Shown here: positions 21,460 to 33,400 of the stretch, one piece after another
Position numbering within the stretch: the stretch's first letter is position 1
Layout: every line of letters begins with the position of its first letter
Assembly (NCBI GenBank): GCA_035772405.1
Contig: JAYKKM010000428.1
Coordinates: forward strand, 5,930,501-5,994,500
Direction: 5' to 3'
Length of the DNA: 64,000 bases
Source: Chrysogorgia sp. JL179-B06
Taxonomy: Eukaryota; Cnidaria; Anthozoa; Scleralcyonacea; Chrysogorgiidae
Program-made: the position numbers and the translations under genes
The notes under the pieces: generated by a model
What the model saw: only the letters and a program-made list of their open reading frames with translations
Database searches by the model: none
What the model was told of the DNA's origin: nothing

Positions 21460-21881
21460 AGCCACTTTTTGGCGAGAGCACGCAGTCCAGTTATATATAG
21501 AGGTCAGTGGGTCAGTCAAACAGAATGATAAAGAATGGGCGAATTCATATTACAAGACGGAAACTCGTCTTAGACGAGAATCCGTCTGACGGATTACTGT
21601 CAGGTATAAATTTAAGACGGAAACCCATCTGACGCGTTCATGAAAACCTTGAAAAATCTCGAGTGATCGATGAATGAGACTGGGGCGAGTATAACCTGTA
21701 TGTTATCAAAATGGCTGGCAGTTCTGAAGCTTTTGTTAGAACGAAAGCGAAAAGCTGCAGATAAGTATGTGATACAATACTTTAGATCACGAAGCAGCGG
21801 TTACAAAAACTAAGGTGTTCAATAATCGACAATAATGAGGAACAATTTCAAAAGATAGCAGCTGCGGTCGTTTGTTTTTCT

Positions 21882-22887
21882 GTGAAAGAGAGGAAACCCA
21901 AAGGCCCAATAGAAAAACGAAACAGCCAATGGTGGGATTATGGATACCAAAATTGGACAAACAATCAGTTTAAAAAGAGACTAAGAGTAAATCGTGATAC
22001 GTTTGATTATATACTGGATTCCATTAGAGGAATAATTATCAAGGAAACCACTAAATTCACCAGAACGTCAGCTTGGAATAACTCTTTACAGATTGGCTCA
22101 TGCGTGTTCCTACATCACAGCAGGTGACCTTTTTGGTGTTGCACCATCTACAGCCTGTAAGATTTTCAATGAAGTAATTCGCGTGATCGTCCAGGTTTTC
22201 TATGATGAGTATGTGAATTTACCATCGACGGAAAAAGAGTGGAAAGATGAGCTAACTGCTTTCCTTAAAGATTATGGGTTTCCATGTGTAGTAGTAACCT
22301 AAAGAACTTCTTTAATTTTAAAAAGCGGTATTCTGTTACTAATATGGGATTGGTTGGAGCAAACAAAAGATTCCGGGTCAGTGCATGATTCTACTCTTCT
22401 GTAGTCCTCACTAATTTTCAGTGAGATTGAATCTGGCCACATACTCCCAAATAATGTGCTTAGTTTACCTGGATATGGAGAAATTCCCTTAGCAATGGTG
22501 GGAGACAGTGCATTCCCTGCACGTTCTTGGCTCTTAAAAGCTTACCCAGACACCACAAAGAATAAAAAGGAAAAGTATTTTAATATAAAACTGAGATCTG
22601 CTAGAGTGGTTTCAGAGCATGCGTATGGTATATTAAAGGGACGATGGCGTATTTTGTTTTAAAAGATGGAGTGTCGCAGGCGTAATGTTACAGCTGTTAT
22701 AATGGCTTTCATTGCATTGCACAACTTATGCATCAAATGGCATGATCATTGTCTTCCTCGTTGGCAGCTCCTGGTGAAAAAGCTCAATTTAATCCGCAGA
22801 CCAACCAAGAGAACCAAAGATAAACAACTTTACGAAAGGGTACGAGTAAGAGTTACCAGGTGGTTATGGTCCTTAAGGTCTCAATAA
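21882..22887 (+). pseudogene. Harbinger DDE nuclease, broken (Harb2)
   Basis: Recognisable in order but in several frames. ITAGDLFGVAPSTACKIFNE (22093 on) is the family's DNA-recognition helix region. PLAMVGDSAFPARSWLLKAY (~22480) holds the second catalytic Asp. ARVVSEHAYGILKGRW (~22595) holds the Glu. IMAFIALHNLCIKW is the usual C-terminal motif. Frameshifts near 22120, stops at ~22302 and ~22662, and disruption around 22310-22440 where the first catalytic Asp should lie make it dead. Confidence 0.88.
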
Positions 22888-23549
22888 AATAATGATGTAA
22901 TATTACACATCATGAACAAAGTGATTTTGATACATAATGCACTTTAATATATTAAAAACATATGTTTCTTATTTTCTTTGAAGCTTTGTATGGAGTCAAT
23001 TGTAATTATTAATTGTAAAAAATGAAATTATGGCTCATTTGGGGCATCTGTTATAAGGGGAGGGGGCACAGTATTTAATTTCAAATATTATTCACCTGAT
23101 AAAAGAAAAGTAGATGCAGGAAAATCTGTTGCAGTGTATGTTCCCCTTAACTTACAGTATTAAAGTATGCTGTTTACCAGTAACAATTATTTTGAAATAA
23201 TACAAAGAACATATCTGAATAAAATGTGGAAAACAATTTATATTTAACACTCAAAGTCTATAAAACTACTATAGCTTAAAGTCACTGTTCAGTATATAAA
23301 TATATGGCTTCATAAAAAATATAATAACAATGATACCAAGCATTTCGCAAGAAAACATTTTGCGAATTATTGCTTTTGGCAAATAAATGAAAAACAGTTT
23401 CATTTATAAATAAATACGAACATTAACTAATAATTTAAACTCAATTAAATACTAAATGGCAACTAACATGTTTGTAGTTGGTAAATCATAGCTGGTGATA
23501 CACTTAACTTTCAGCCTGTGGATCATTAGTGGATGTTGGGGTATTCCAG

Positions 23550-24575
23550 CTACTGATTGATTGCACTTGACAATGGCATGTTTTGAAATGGATGGTTATA
23601 ATTTCCATGTTGCATGTTTGTACCTGGTGTTCTTTGCAGAAGAAGCTGAGCCATCAGCATCTCATGTTTTCTATTTGCTTCAGCTTGCTCCTTCTGGTAG
23701 GCAAGAAACATCTCATCTCGCTTTCGGTCAGATTCTAAGAGGGCTTGAAGTCGTGTATATTTGTTTTTCTCCTGTTGAGAACTGCTGTTTTCTATACTCT
23801 TAGCCATTTGAATCATGGCCTCACTCTGAGATTTGGGTTTCGAATTTCTCTTTGGATGAAACTTAACATTTGTTTTCCTTGGACTTTTCCTTTTAATCTG
23901 CCTCTTGACTTCTATCACATCTTTTCTCTTCTCTATTTTTTCAGATTCCTCTATTTCCTCAACAGATGCATTTCTAACGCTGCTTGAAGAAATGCTCTCA
24001 TCACTACAACTGTCTACAGACAAATGACACACACTTGTAGATGTTTGAAGTTCATCATTCGCTTCAAAACTGTTCTCTGAACTGTTAGGACTCCGCATAC
24101 ATGCATCATCATCTTTATCTTCACTACTATTACCAAATGTATCTAAATCACTTGCCTTGCTAGATACAGATGTCATATCGTCAAATGCTTCACAGAAATG
24201 GGGATTGAGAATATCATACCACATCGGTATAGATGTGTCCTTTCTCCCAAGTCCAGTGCCAGACTTTATTTTAGTATCAATTCTACGCCACTCTTTCTTG
24301 AACCACTTAAATTTTGCACGTAGTTGCTCAATAGTAAATTTATACTCGGCAGTATCCTGGGGCATGGCCTCTTCAAATTCCTCCCGAATCTGAATAAACA
24401 AATCCTCATTTGCATGCTTTTTCAGCGCATAATTTTCGAGCTGAAATAACCAGCAACGTTCTTTTCCGTCAGTGTTGGATAAAACCCTTGCATATATGTT
24501 CATATCTTCTTCCGACCAAACTTTGTTTCTCTTGTTTTCAGGCAATCCTTTTAACTTTTTCTTGCTCTCCTTCAC
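23550..24575 (-). CDS. Myb/SANT-like partner protein of Harb2
   Basis: 341 codons open. The Myb/SANT-like part is at residues ~15-135 (VWSEEDMNIYARVLSN, QLRAKFKWFKKEWRRIDTKI, MWYDILNPHF). Then follow a Ser/Asp-rich linker, a basic nuclear-signal-like stretch (KRQIKRKSPRKTNVKFHPKR) and a Gln/Lys coiled coil ending in Gln/Asn-rich residues. The first codon listed is GTG, not ATG. The frame stays open about 50 nt further upstream without an ATG, so the real start is either an upstream exon or the Met at ~residue 26. It has outlived its broken nuclease partner. Confidence 0.75.
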   Translation of the reverse strand: MKESKKKLKGLPENKRNKVWSEEDMNIYARVLSNTDGKERCWLFQLENYALKKHANEDLFIQIREEFEEAMPQDTAEYKFTIEQLRAKFKWFKKEWRRIDTKIKSGTGLGRKDTSIPMWYDILNPHFCEAFDDMTSVSSKASDLDTFGNSSEDKDDDACMRSPNSSENSFEANDELQTSTSVCHLSVDSCSDESISSSSVRNASVEEIEESEKIEKRKDVIEVKRQIKRKSPRKTNVKFHPKRNSKPKSQSEAMIQMAKSIENSSSQQEKNKYTRLQALLESDRKRDEMFLAYQKEQAEANRKHEMLMAQLLLQRTPGTNMQHGNYNHPFQNMPLSSAINQ

Positions 24576-24846
24576 TCGCGGCTTCTTTCGCGTCGACGTT
24601 TTGTATCCCAGAGTGCTTGGTTACTGCTAAAACCGTCCTGATTTGTTCGTTTAATGTAAATTTAAGACGTGTTTCTCGTCTGAGACAAGTTTCTCGTCTG
24701 ACTTTCTCGTCTAAACGACGGGAAAATAGACGGATAAATCAAAGACGGGATACTCGTCGTTTACCGGATTTACATCTGACGAGTTTCTCGTCCAAGACGC
24801 GTTTTCCGTCTTAGACGAGTTTCCGTCTTCTAATATGAATTCGGCT

Positions 24847-26755
24847 AATGATACGAATTCTGATCTCTCCGTACGCGTGGTCAGCGGTCTGCTTGCTGAC
24901 GCACCCGATTTCAGTGCATCGCTGAACGTCGCGTCTCTTCTTGGTGGGTCCCATACGATCGTCATGTCACACGACAGCTCAAGCGGGCATAAATGCTGAA
25001 CGCTTTTCGTTGTATACAATGCTTTAAATCCCTTGGTTCCAAAATACCGTAGCGCTTCGGTTGAAGATTGATTTGCAGGCTGTCTTCGTGAAAATACTCA
25101 GTCTCTCTTGCTCTTCCTTGAACTCTCTTGTCCCACCACTAGATTTGATCGATCTCCACGGTTGTCAACGGCCCTGTTTTCCTGTTTTCCTCTCTCTACC
25201 TTTGGCCTTGCGAATAAACCGTTTGACCCACGCGCAGATCCTGAGCGTCAGCCATATGTTCCATTTGGCAAGAAGCACGTCAAATACATCTTCCTTCTCT
25301 ACAGCCATTCTGAATAGTGTCTTCGTTGCTTTAACTTCGGCTTAGGTTGCTTCGTTTGGAGCGGTGATTGTGTCTGTAGGCAGCTTGTTTGGTCACTCAA
25401 CCACTCTGGGTCACTCCACCACAAGTGTTGTTGGTGTGTGACATCTCCCCGTCTGCTTGCGATGTCCGCTGAATTCTCCTTTGCACGTACGTGTCGCCAA
25501 GTCGTCTCTCCATGCTCCTGGATCTTGCGAACCCGATTACTAACGAATTGTTTGTACTCGCCTGGATTCCTGACACAGTGGAGGGCACTGTGCTGTCCAG
25601 CCAGCAGTAGACATGTGAAACTGGCAACCCTTCGCGATTGCTTCTCGTACGTTGTGTCCTTGGTTCGGTCATTTCGCTGGGAAAGGTCACCCCGATGGTA
25701 TCTTTGCGTTTATTCCACCTGAGTCCGAGGAGGTTGTTTTCTTCTGAGTTTGGAGTCAGTTGTTACTTGGCGTAGATTTCACCCTGTAGGTCACTAGTGG
25801 AGTTCTGAGGCAGTTCTAGCTCGCTGACGTACGTTGTATCCCCACTTGTGTAGTTGAAACTTGGCTTTCTCGAATATTTCGATGGCGGCACCTTTGATTC
25901 TCTGGGCCTTCTCTACAGTCGGTCCACCACTGATTAGATCGTCCATGTAGATTCTTTCCTCTATCTCTTTCACGTACTCGGCATGCTCTTGACGGCAGCT
26001 CTCTAAATGCTGTTGGATTACTCCTAACAGGAATGGAGAGGAGACTAATCCAAATAGAGCTCTGCAGGTGAACCGCAAAGTTTCTATTTCCTTCGAATGT
26101 ATGTATACTTGAACCAGTGAAAGCGAAACGCCGGCGTCTCGGTCTTCTTTTTTAATTCTTACTTGCAAGAAAGCTTTCTTGAGGTCTCCGGCGATTGCTA
26201 CAGGGTGTAATCGACCGCACTAGGACTTTCCAGAGTTGGTTCTGTAGAGGCGGCCTTACGGCCAGACCTCGCAATTGGCTGATTTATGACTGGGGTTCTC
26301 GCAGTAGACACATCCTCTCGTTTGTTGAGTGTTCTCGTGCATGTAAGCTTCGGTCGCGCGAGTGTTTAGGTTTTTCTGGGGGCGTTTCTTGTTCTTCCAC
26401 TGAGTGAATATCTTTCCACTTCTTCAATGCTTGGATAAGTTGAACGAAATCCCATTCTTGTCAACCGTCTTGGCCACGTACTAAATCAGCTTTTATTCTC
26501 TTCAGTTTGTCGACGACACTTCGCACATTACCGGTGACCTTCCGTTTACCCAAAGTTTCTAACGATTGAACGTTCTAGGGCAATGTTTTGTAAAACTGAT
26601 GTATCTTGTAGTGATGTATCTTGTAAGACTGGTAGTGCTGCGATGTTTCGGACGTACGCGTGGGCGATTTCGCTCTTTCCCAAAGGCAGACCGTCGATAT
26701 CTGCTCTGACTTTTGGTTCGATCAGTAATTCCTTTAAGGGACGAACCATTATTTT
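24847..26755 (-). pseudogene. Decayed BEL/Pao copy BEL-3 with internal deletions
   Basis: Minus-strand fragments in gag-to-pol order. Gag piece at 26749-26546 (DIDGLPLGKSEIAHAYVRNI). A knuckle near 26265-26310 (CVYCENPSHKSANC). RT at ~26250-25800 (ETLRFTCRALFGL, then IYMDDLISGG). RNase H at ~25690-25400 (YCWLDSTV). Connection/integrase pieces at ~25340-25065. Pol C-terminus at ~25010-24880 (QHLCPLELSCD). The knuckle runs almost directly into RT, so protease is deleted, as is most of the integrase core. Many frameshifts. No LTR found. Confidence 0.82.
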
Positions 26756-27266
26756 TCTGGAGGGGAGGGGATGAAAAATATTGAAAAAAATTGTTTGCAG
26801 ATGCTGATAAGGTCAAATAAATTGTTTGCAAACATAATAAGTAAAAAATAAAATGTTTGCAGAGCATGATGAAAGCCCCATGATTTAATATTTGTTATTA
26901 ACTATTTTAATAGCACAACTGTTACTATTAAACAATAGTAATTGTTTAATATTAAAATATTGTTTTCACCATAATAAACAAGAATAAATACAATGTAATT
27001 TTTTAGCATTAATATACAAGAATATAATAAATAACTTTTTTTGTAAAGTTCCCAACCTCGAGTCCGCCGAGCGGGTGAAAAGCCTGGATACGAGGTTGCC
27101 TTGTACCCCTTGTACGCCATTGTCCGCTTTGTTTTACTCGCTGACCATTGGGCCTTCGCTCGAATCGTTACACCTCCTACACACTAATTTTGTAGTACAC
27201 CAACGTTTTAGAATTTTTAATTTGCATTTCAACATTGCTTATGCAGCACAACACTTTTTTGTCATA
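26756..27266. other. 3' flank of RCL1, AT-rich, with a short dispersed repeat
   Basis: AT-rich. Positions ~27045-27105 hold the GC-richer repeat that reads SYPGFSP on the minus strand, probably a dispersed repeat fragment. No gene seen. Confidence 0.5.
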
Positions 27267-27272
27267 TTTATT
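27267..27272 (-). terminator. RCL1: Polyadenylation signal of RCL1
   Basis: AATAAA on the minus strand, about 30 nt after the RCL1 stop codon. It would give a very short 3' UTR. Confidence 0.6.
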
Positions 27273-27301
27273 ATATCTTTGTTGATAAACGTACTATTAC
27301 A

Positions 27302-27464
27302 TTATGATATTGATTTACTAATATTACTATATCCTACACCTATACATGATAACAATACTCTAGTGTCACATCCTGTCATAGTTTCATCACTCTGGTCTTT
27401 TGTTACACTTTGTACTTTAAAAACCACGCCAAAGAATTCTTTCAGATGTCTCAGAAACTGTATT
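27302..27464 (-). CDS. RCL1: RCL1 exon 9 (last)
   Basis: 163 nt with stop TAA at 27304-27302, acceptor TAAAG. Encodes QFLRHLKEFFGVVFKV and the ending GVGYSNISKSIS. Confidence 0.94.
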
Positions 27465-30400
27465 CTTTAAAACAAGTAAAAAATCATCATTTAGACATTA
27501 CATTTAGTTATAGTTTAGTTATTTATCACTCTTAGGTGAACGGAATACCCCAACAGGCTAGACGTCCAATTACAGGGGTTCCGAGGGCCTACGATTTAAG
27601 GTCGTTATCCGAGAAGAGAGTAGAACAGTATTAGAACAGTATTTATATGTTTGAACAAGAACAGTAGTTTACGTTTGGAGCTACCTCCTCCCCCTTTACC
27701 CGATGAATTAATACCCTGCCAAGTCTATAGATTTTAAAGAGTGAGTGTCAACCGTGACGCATTGCACGCTCGGTCGGCCATTTTTCAAAGGACGAAATTC
27801 CGGTGGTGGACTCATCCGTAAATATCTTGTCAATCCTTGATATAAATTATTCATTATGTCTTCTAATTGAAAGAAAACATACCTTAGAAAGTAATTATTT
27901 CTGCATTTTTCACAAAACTCAACGTTTTCTTGACTTTCGTTTCGAATTATGTCAGCCTTGACTGACGCGAGGCGTGAAACACCAAGTGAGGAGGTTCAAA
28001 CAAAAAATCGGTTTCTGCATGGACGTATTTGGATTGTGGATAAATGAGAAAGCCTCTATCTGGGGCCGCCCCCACCTTTTTCGCCGATTATGTTTATTTT
28101 TATATGTTTGCGTATTTGTCCTAATCTTGGTCGAAACTTCCGAAATCAAAACGACATCACAAGTAAGCCGAGAAAATCGCGCGCAAACCGACGCTTCTCC
28201 CGAACTAGTTAGGGCTTAAGTTGAAATTTCGCAATAGCTTGAGCTGGACAACGTTGTTCAGTATTAAAATATGCTCGAGGCTTTTATAATTTGTTGCCAA
28301 ACGTTCGAAATCTGAAATCTGCTGTTTACAAGCTTCAATTTGATGCATTATTAAGCAGTATACAGCGAATATTTTTCAAACTATTGCCTACCGGATACTA
28401 GTAATATGGAGTACGATTCCGGCGTTCGCTGAGCAGTCCAATCGAAGGTATGCTTTTGAATTTGAGAATCACTTACTACACGAGGTTCAACTTTTAACTA
28501 GTATCTTTAGTCTTGTAAAATAAGCGCCTACATTTGGTAAACACGAAGACGTTTATGGGTTAAACGCGCGCTTTTGCGGTGTTGGGAGGGAAGTTTACAT
28601 CGAGAAAGGACATAAACTGTAATAAAGTCGTAAACTGTAATATAGCAAAATAGAAACTGCATAGAAACTGTGTGATTTAACACCATTAAATTGATCCAAA
28701 AACTGAAAGCTGTTTGAAGCTATTTTAGCAAAAAGGAGGCATTTATAACCATTTCAGAGGACCTAAATTTCAAAATTTTCCGGGGGAGCATGCCCCCGGA
28801 CCCCTCTAGGTTGGCTCGGAATTTAGCCCCCCCCCCCCTTCAAAATAGCTTCCGCGCCCGCTGTCTATAGGGTTTTCTGAGAAGACTCACTCTTTAAATA
28901 AACACCTCTTCACTCCTTTGGCTTTATATACAAAAAATGCTCCCCACTCTGGCGTGATATCACGCATTCATATTGACTGCATTACATATAGAGTTCTCAA
29001 ACTCATTAATAATTCATGAATTATCATAGCCAATCCATGAACGTATACCGCATCACATGCATGAGTTTTGATACCCAATGAAAACCTGTAGGAAACTTCC
29101 TAGTGAACTGGATCACATTTCTTAAGCTACATATTAAAATAAAATCGCTATGGGAGCAAATCGCTAAAGGAATACTCGTTTGAGAAGCTAGCTAGATCAA
29201 ACACTCGTTTGTCGTGTTTCATCAGGGGACTCCAAACACTCGAAAACAATAAAAACCTCGGGCTACGCCCTCGGTTTTCATTTGTTTTCTCGTGTTTGGA
29301 ACCCCTGATGAAACACTCAAACTCGTGTTTGATCTATTACTTCTCAAACTCATTAATAATTCATAAACCAAAAACAAAGAAAATCGATTGCGTGACGGAG
29401 GGTTTGAAATAGCAGGAAGATTTCACATAAATTGACGGGGCTTTCATATCGACTTTCTCTCAAAATACAGGTTTGAGAAGTAATAGTTCTAACAAAAGTA
29501 AGCGTTCTTCCTCTAATTTCTAAAAACGGACAAGCCGGTTGAAAATACGAGGCGAAGCCGAGTTTTTTTAACCGGTTTGACGGAATTTAGACATCAGATG
29601 AACAATTACGAATTCATATTTTGTGAGAAAATCGAGGTTAAAGTTAGCGAAATTTGGCCGTAATCTTCCTCTTATTTCTAAATACTCATTAAATATTGAT
29701 TTATTTTGAATTTTCATCATGAATTATTAATGAGTTTGAGAAGTACTGTTTAATAAACGAGCAGTAGTATTTTATCAAATTTAAAACATGAGGGCGTAGC
29801 CCGAGTAAGATCTGATAAAACGCGTGCTGCGAGTTTATTTTGAAATTTTAAAACAGGTACTGCAAGTTTATTTTGCGAGTTTTGTGAGTTTCTGTCTTTT
29901 CGTCCTGAATTATTAATGAGTTTTTGAAGCAAGTTCAAACAATCGTAAAGAGTTCTTCTTCCAATTTCAAAACACCTCGAAGATGTGCAAAACTCGAATA
30001 CGTCTCCTTTTTTCAACTCGTTTCTCGGTGTTAATTAGAGGAACAACTCTCCCTTGTGTTTGAACTATTACATAAATGTCATACAAGATCGTACTCCTAG
30101 TGTGAGTAATTTGCATGTATGCAAAGACAGGAAACACGTGTTTCGATTTAGTAAAAAAGTAGAGTGATGCGTAGACAATGTTTTGGATATATAGCAAAGT
30201 GAAAAGGTGGTAAACTGTCAAGATGTTTCGTAACGAAATACTGACGTTTCGAAATTTGCTATTTTCACAGTCGATCAGCAAACAGACTGAGGGGGGGGGG
30301 GGGACTAGTCAAGGGTGTGCAATGACAGGTCCAATATTCAAGGGGATTATCCCTATAATATAATAGCAAATGATTTAACTTTTCGCATCTCATTAATTAT

Positions 30401-33400
30401 TAGTTTGTTTATCTCCCGTGCATTTGATTGGCTACTTTCTACTTGTAACACCCTTTTGGCATATATATATATAAGCCCTTTTTTGGTCTTTGATTTAAAT
30501 ATTATTTGTTTTTTGATTACAGTTCCCCCTTTAAGCAGTTTGATTGGTTGAATATTTACTGGAAAATAGTTGCAGCCAACCAATCATAACGCTGAATACA
30601 CATTTAGCTACGAAACAGAAGATTGATTAAAATTTTCAATGCTATATAACTTACGTGTAAGAAGATAAAGGTCCACATAAAATTTTAGAAACATCACGTT
30701 GTCCAAGGACCATAAAGAGCAAAGCCAAACTTTGATGTCTAGAGTCGACACAACCACCCTGAAACAATAAATAACTCGTGTTTAAACAGCACAGAAACTA
30801 AAAATTAGATGAGCAGAGAAAATACTACATGTTACAAGTTTCAACATGATATTGCACGTAACTACATTTCGAGTAACTCGACGCGTGAGAAATTGCCGTG
30901 TTGTAAGTGGCGATCAAATATTGGGAAAAGTTGAAGTGACTTGACTGACTTCTATTTTTCGTATAATATTCTAGTAATACTTTTCGTATAACATTCTGGT
31001 ACAACCTGCAACAAAAACGATTTTACGAGACAAGTTGCACGTGGGTAGTGCTAATGCGAGCATCTTCCAACGTAACATTGTTGCGAGACAAGTTGCGCGT
31101 GGGTAGTGATAATGCGAGCATCTTACATCGTAACATTGTTGCGAGACAAGTTACGCGTGGGTAGTAATATTGTGAGCATCTTCCAACGTAACATTGTTGC
31201 GAGACAAGTTGCACGTAGGTAGTGATAATGCGAGCATCTTACATCGTAACATTGTTGCGAGACAAGTTGCGCGTGGGTAGTAATATTGTGAGCATCTTAC
31301 AACGTAACATTGTTGCGAGCCATTTTGTGGGAATTTGTTTCTCGTATTACTAGATTCGTAGAACCATCATATACTACATCTGAGAACTGAGTATCGTTGC
31401 GAGAACACTTGGATTAAATGAGCACAGCTGTTCCCAGTTTGCGCGGGCTCAACTTGACCGCAGCGGACCGGAATCCCGAAGGTGCGAGTTCAAATCCTTA
31501 CTCGATAGCAGTGTAGAAAAATATGTGTTGATTTTATTTTTATCTGAGACAAAGCTGGCAAGAAGTACCTTGTTTTGACTAAGATGATAAATTAAGAATT
31601 TAAAGTTAGCACTGGACTGTTATATATATATATATATACTAAGCTAATAACATTTCAATCAATTTTACTTATAGTACTCCTGATTGGCTAATGACATCAG
31701 TATTAAATTTATTTCTCCTAAAAACTGATTTCTCTTAAATACCACACATCCGGGATGTTGCGCTGTAATACTGACAAACGACTGCTTCTTTCGATTTCGC
31801 GGTAAAATATCGTAATGTGTAAAATTAACTGAAATATTATTAATAGAAAATAACACTTGTTCTAGAAGAATTAATGAAAAATCGTACTTGTGAAAAGTGT
31901 TATTTTCTATACTAATTTTGATACAACGGAGTTCTCTTCAACCAAATTTTTAAAAGAGATGTACCTGTACCCGGACATTCATTAGACTCTAGAGATGAGG
32001 AAATACAATGATGTAGAAAGCCCTTTCGTTATTTCAATGAAATATTATAGCAATGGTTGTCACGCAAGGCAAATTAAAAACCACATCAAAAACAAGTTGT
32101 GCTACCGTAGAGAGGTTGATAAATTGGACATTTATACCCTGTAAATTTCTTGAAGAAGTGAAACCGCTGTCTGTTTTCCAATGTCTTCAGGTGAAACAAT
32201 AGTTCCTTCTTCTGTTGGTTTTGATGAGGACTCGGCACTTAATAAAACACCTTTTGTTGACTCTGCAACAAGGGACAAGCCAAAACCAGGAGACCTACAG
32301 CGTATACATATGTCATTAGTGAACATGAATTTACGGACACCCATGCGTCTTGATGATGAATTTTCGAGTAAAAACATGTTCTTTGTAAACTTTAAAAACT
32401 TTAAAGTGCCCCTAACCTCAACATTTTTTATTGTCTTATTTGGAAGAACTTTTAAAATGATAAAGTAACTTCTTTTGAAGATTGTCGTTTCTTCGCTTTC
32501 TTTTTGAGATATATCAGTTTGTTTGATATGCAAATGTCTGGAATTTACGTCACACATGTATAATGACTTATTGGAGAAATGTGTGTATCTCTTTCATTCT
32601 TGAACGAAATCCTTTAAATCGAGAAGTTGGTGTTGTGGGAGAAACACGCACACGTGTTATTCACACTTTCGTATTTTTATTTGATAAACGCAAAGATATA
32701 TAACATTCTCTGATAACTCATTATGCATGTGTGACGTAAATTCCGGACATTTGCATATCAAACAAACTGATATATCTCAAAAAGAAAGCGAAGAAACGAA
32801 AATCTTCAAAAGAAGTTACTTTATCATTTTAAAAGTTCAAAATTATACTAAGGGCTATATCACATACGATAGATGAAGTACTATTTCGGTGAGGAAACCG
32901 CTGAGAAATCTTTGTCTGCCACACTGCATCCAATGATCGACAGTCGACTCTTAATTTTTCGGGCAAAAATAATCCCCCCAAACATAACTGGTCAGGTACG
33001 CCTATGGGAAAACGTCTATAATAAACAACGTCTAAGACAAAACTATATCCAGTAACGAAAAATATAACTATAATTCCGTCTCAGGCTGTTGGCTAAAAAT
33101 GTTTTAATATCTTTCTTTCTGCAAAGCTATATTTTTTACCTTCCTGCTTGGTTTCCTTTGCAGTGATCTGTATAAATATAAATATCTGACACACATTTGT
33201 TTAATATTTCACGAGCTGCATCCACAATCCTGTTAGACATTGCAGGTGAAACTCTCATAGAATATCTAGCAAAATACGTGTCAAGAACCATAAGCAAATA
33301 CCAGGATCTTACAAAATAAAAAATTGTTGTGATTTTTTTTTTCAGAAAATAAAAGTACCTGAACACCAAATAAGTACATTTGAGCTTCTTTTCGACAATA

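Larger units (their letters stand above)
15848..21509. mobile_element. Outer P-like element A with 37-bp inverted ends, filled by later insertions
   Basis: Left end 15848-15884 (CACTGACCTCTATATATAAC...) is an exact inverted copy of 21473-21509. The 8 bp outside are GATCAGTC on the left and GGTCAGTC on the right, a target duplication with one difference. Inside lie Harb1 (15893-18662), element B (18670-20737) and inverted-repeat unit C (20761-21459). Little of A's own interior is left. Classing it as P-like rests on its ends matching element B, which carries a THAP remnant. Confidence 0.7.
21538..24845. mobile_element. Harbinger-type element Harb2 (decayed nuclease, open partner gene)
   Basis: Ends are inverted: GGCGAATTCATATTACAAGA on the left and its near-exact inverse at 24816-24845. 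Both subterminal zones are crowded with GACGGAAAC/GACGAGAAAC motifs, probable binding sites. Inside are a broken Harbinger nuclease on the plus strand and an open Myb-like gene on the minus strand. It sits beside the 3' end of BEL-3. Confidence 0.82.
30759..32137. other. RCL1 intron 7: 58-bp satellite and tRNA-like SINE head
   Basis: Holds the 58-bp satellite (31027-31316), the tRNA-like SINE piece (31430-31510), a TA microsatellite (31620-31640), and a segment (31846-31915) related to 37640-37725. Confidence 0.6.

Noticed and set aside
27075..27470. 131-codon plus-strand frame
   Set aside because: It is the antisense of RCL1 exon 9 and its 3' UTR.
31023..31317. Possible CRISPR array (58-bp repeats)
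   Set aside because: No unique spacers; it is a continuous tandem satellite in an animal intron.
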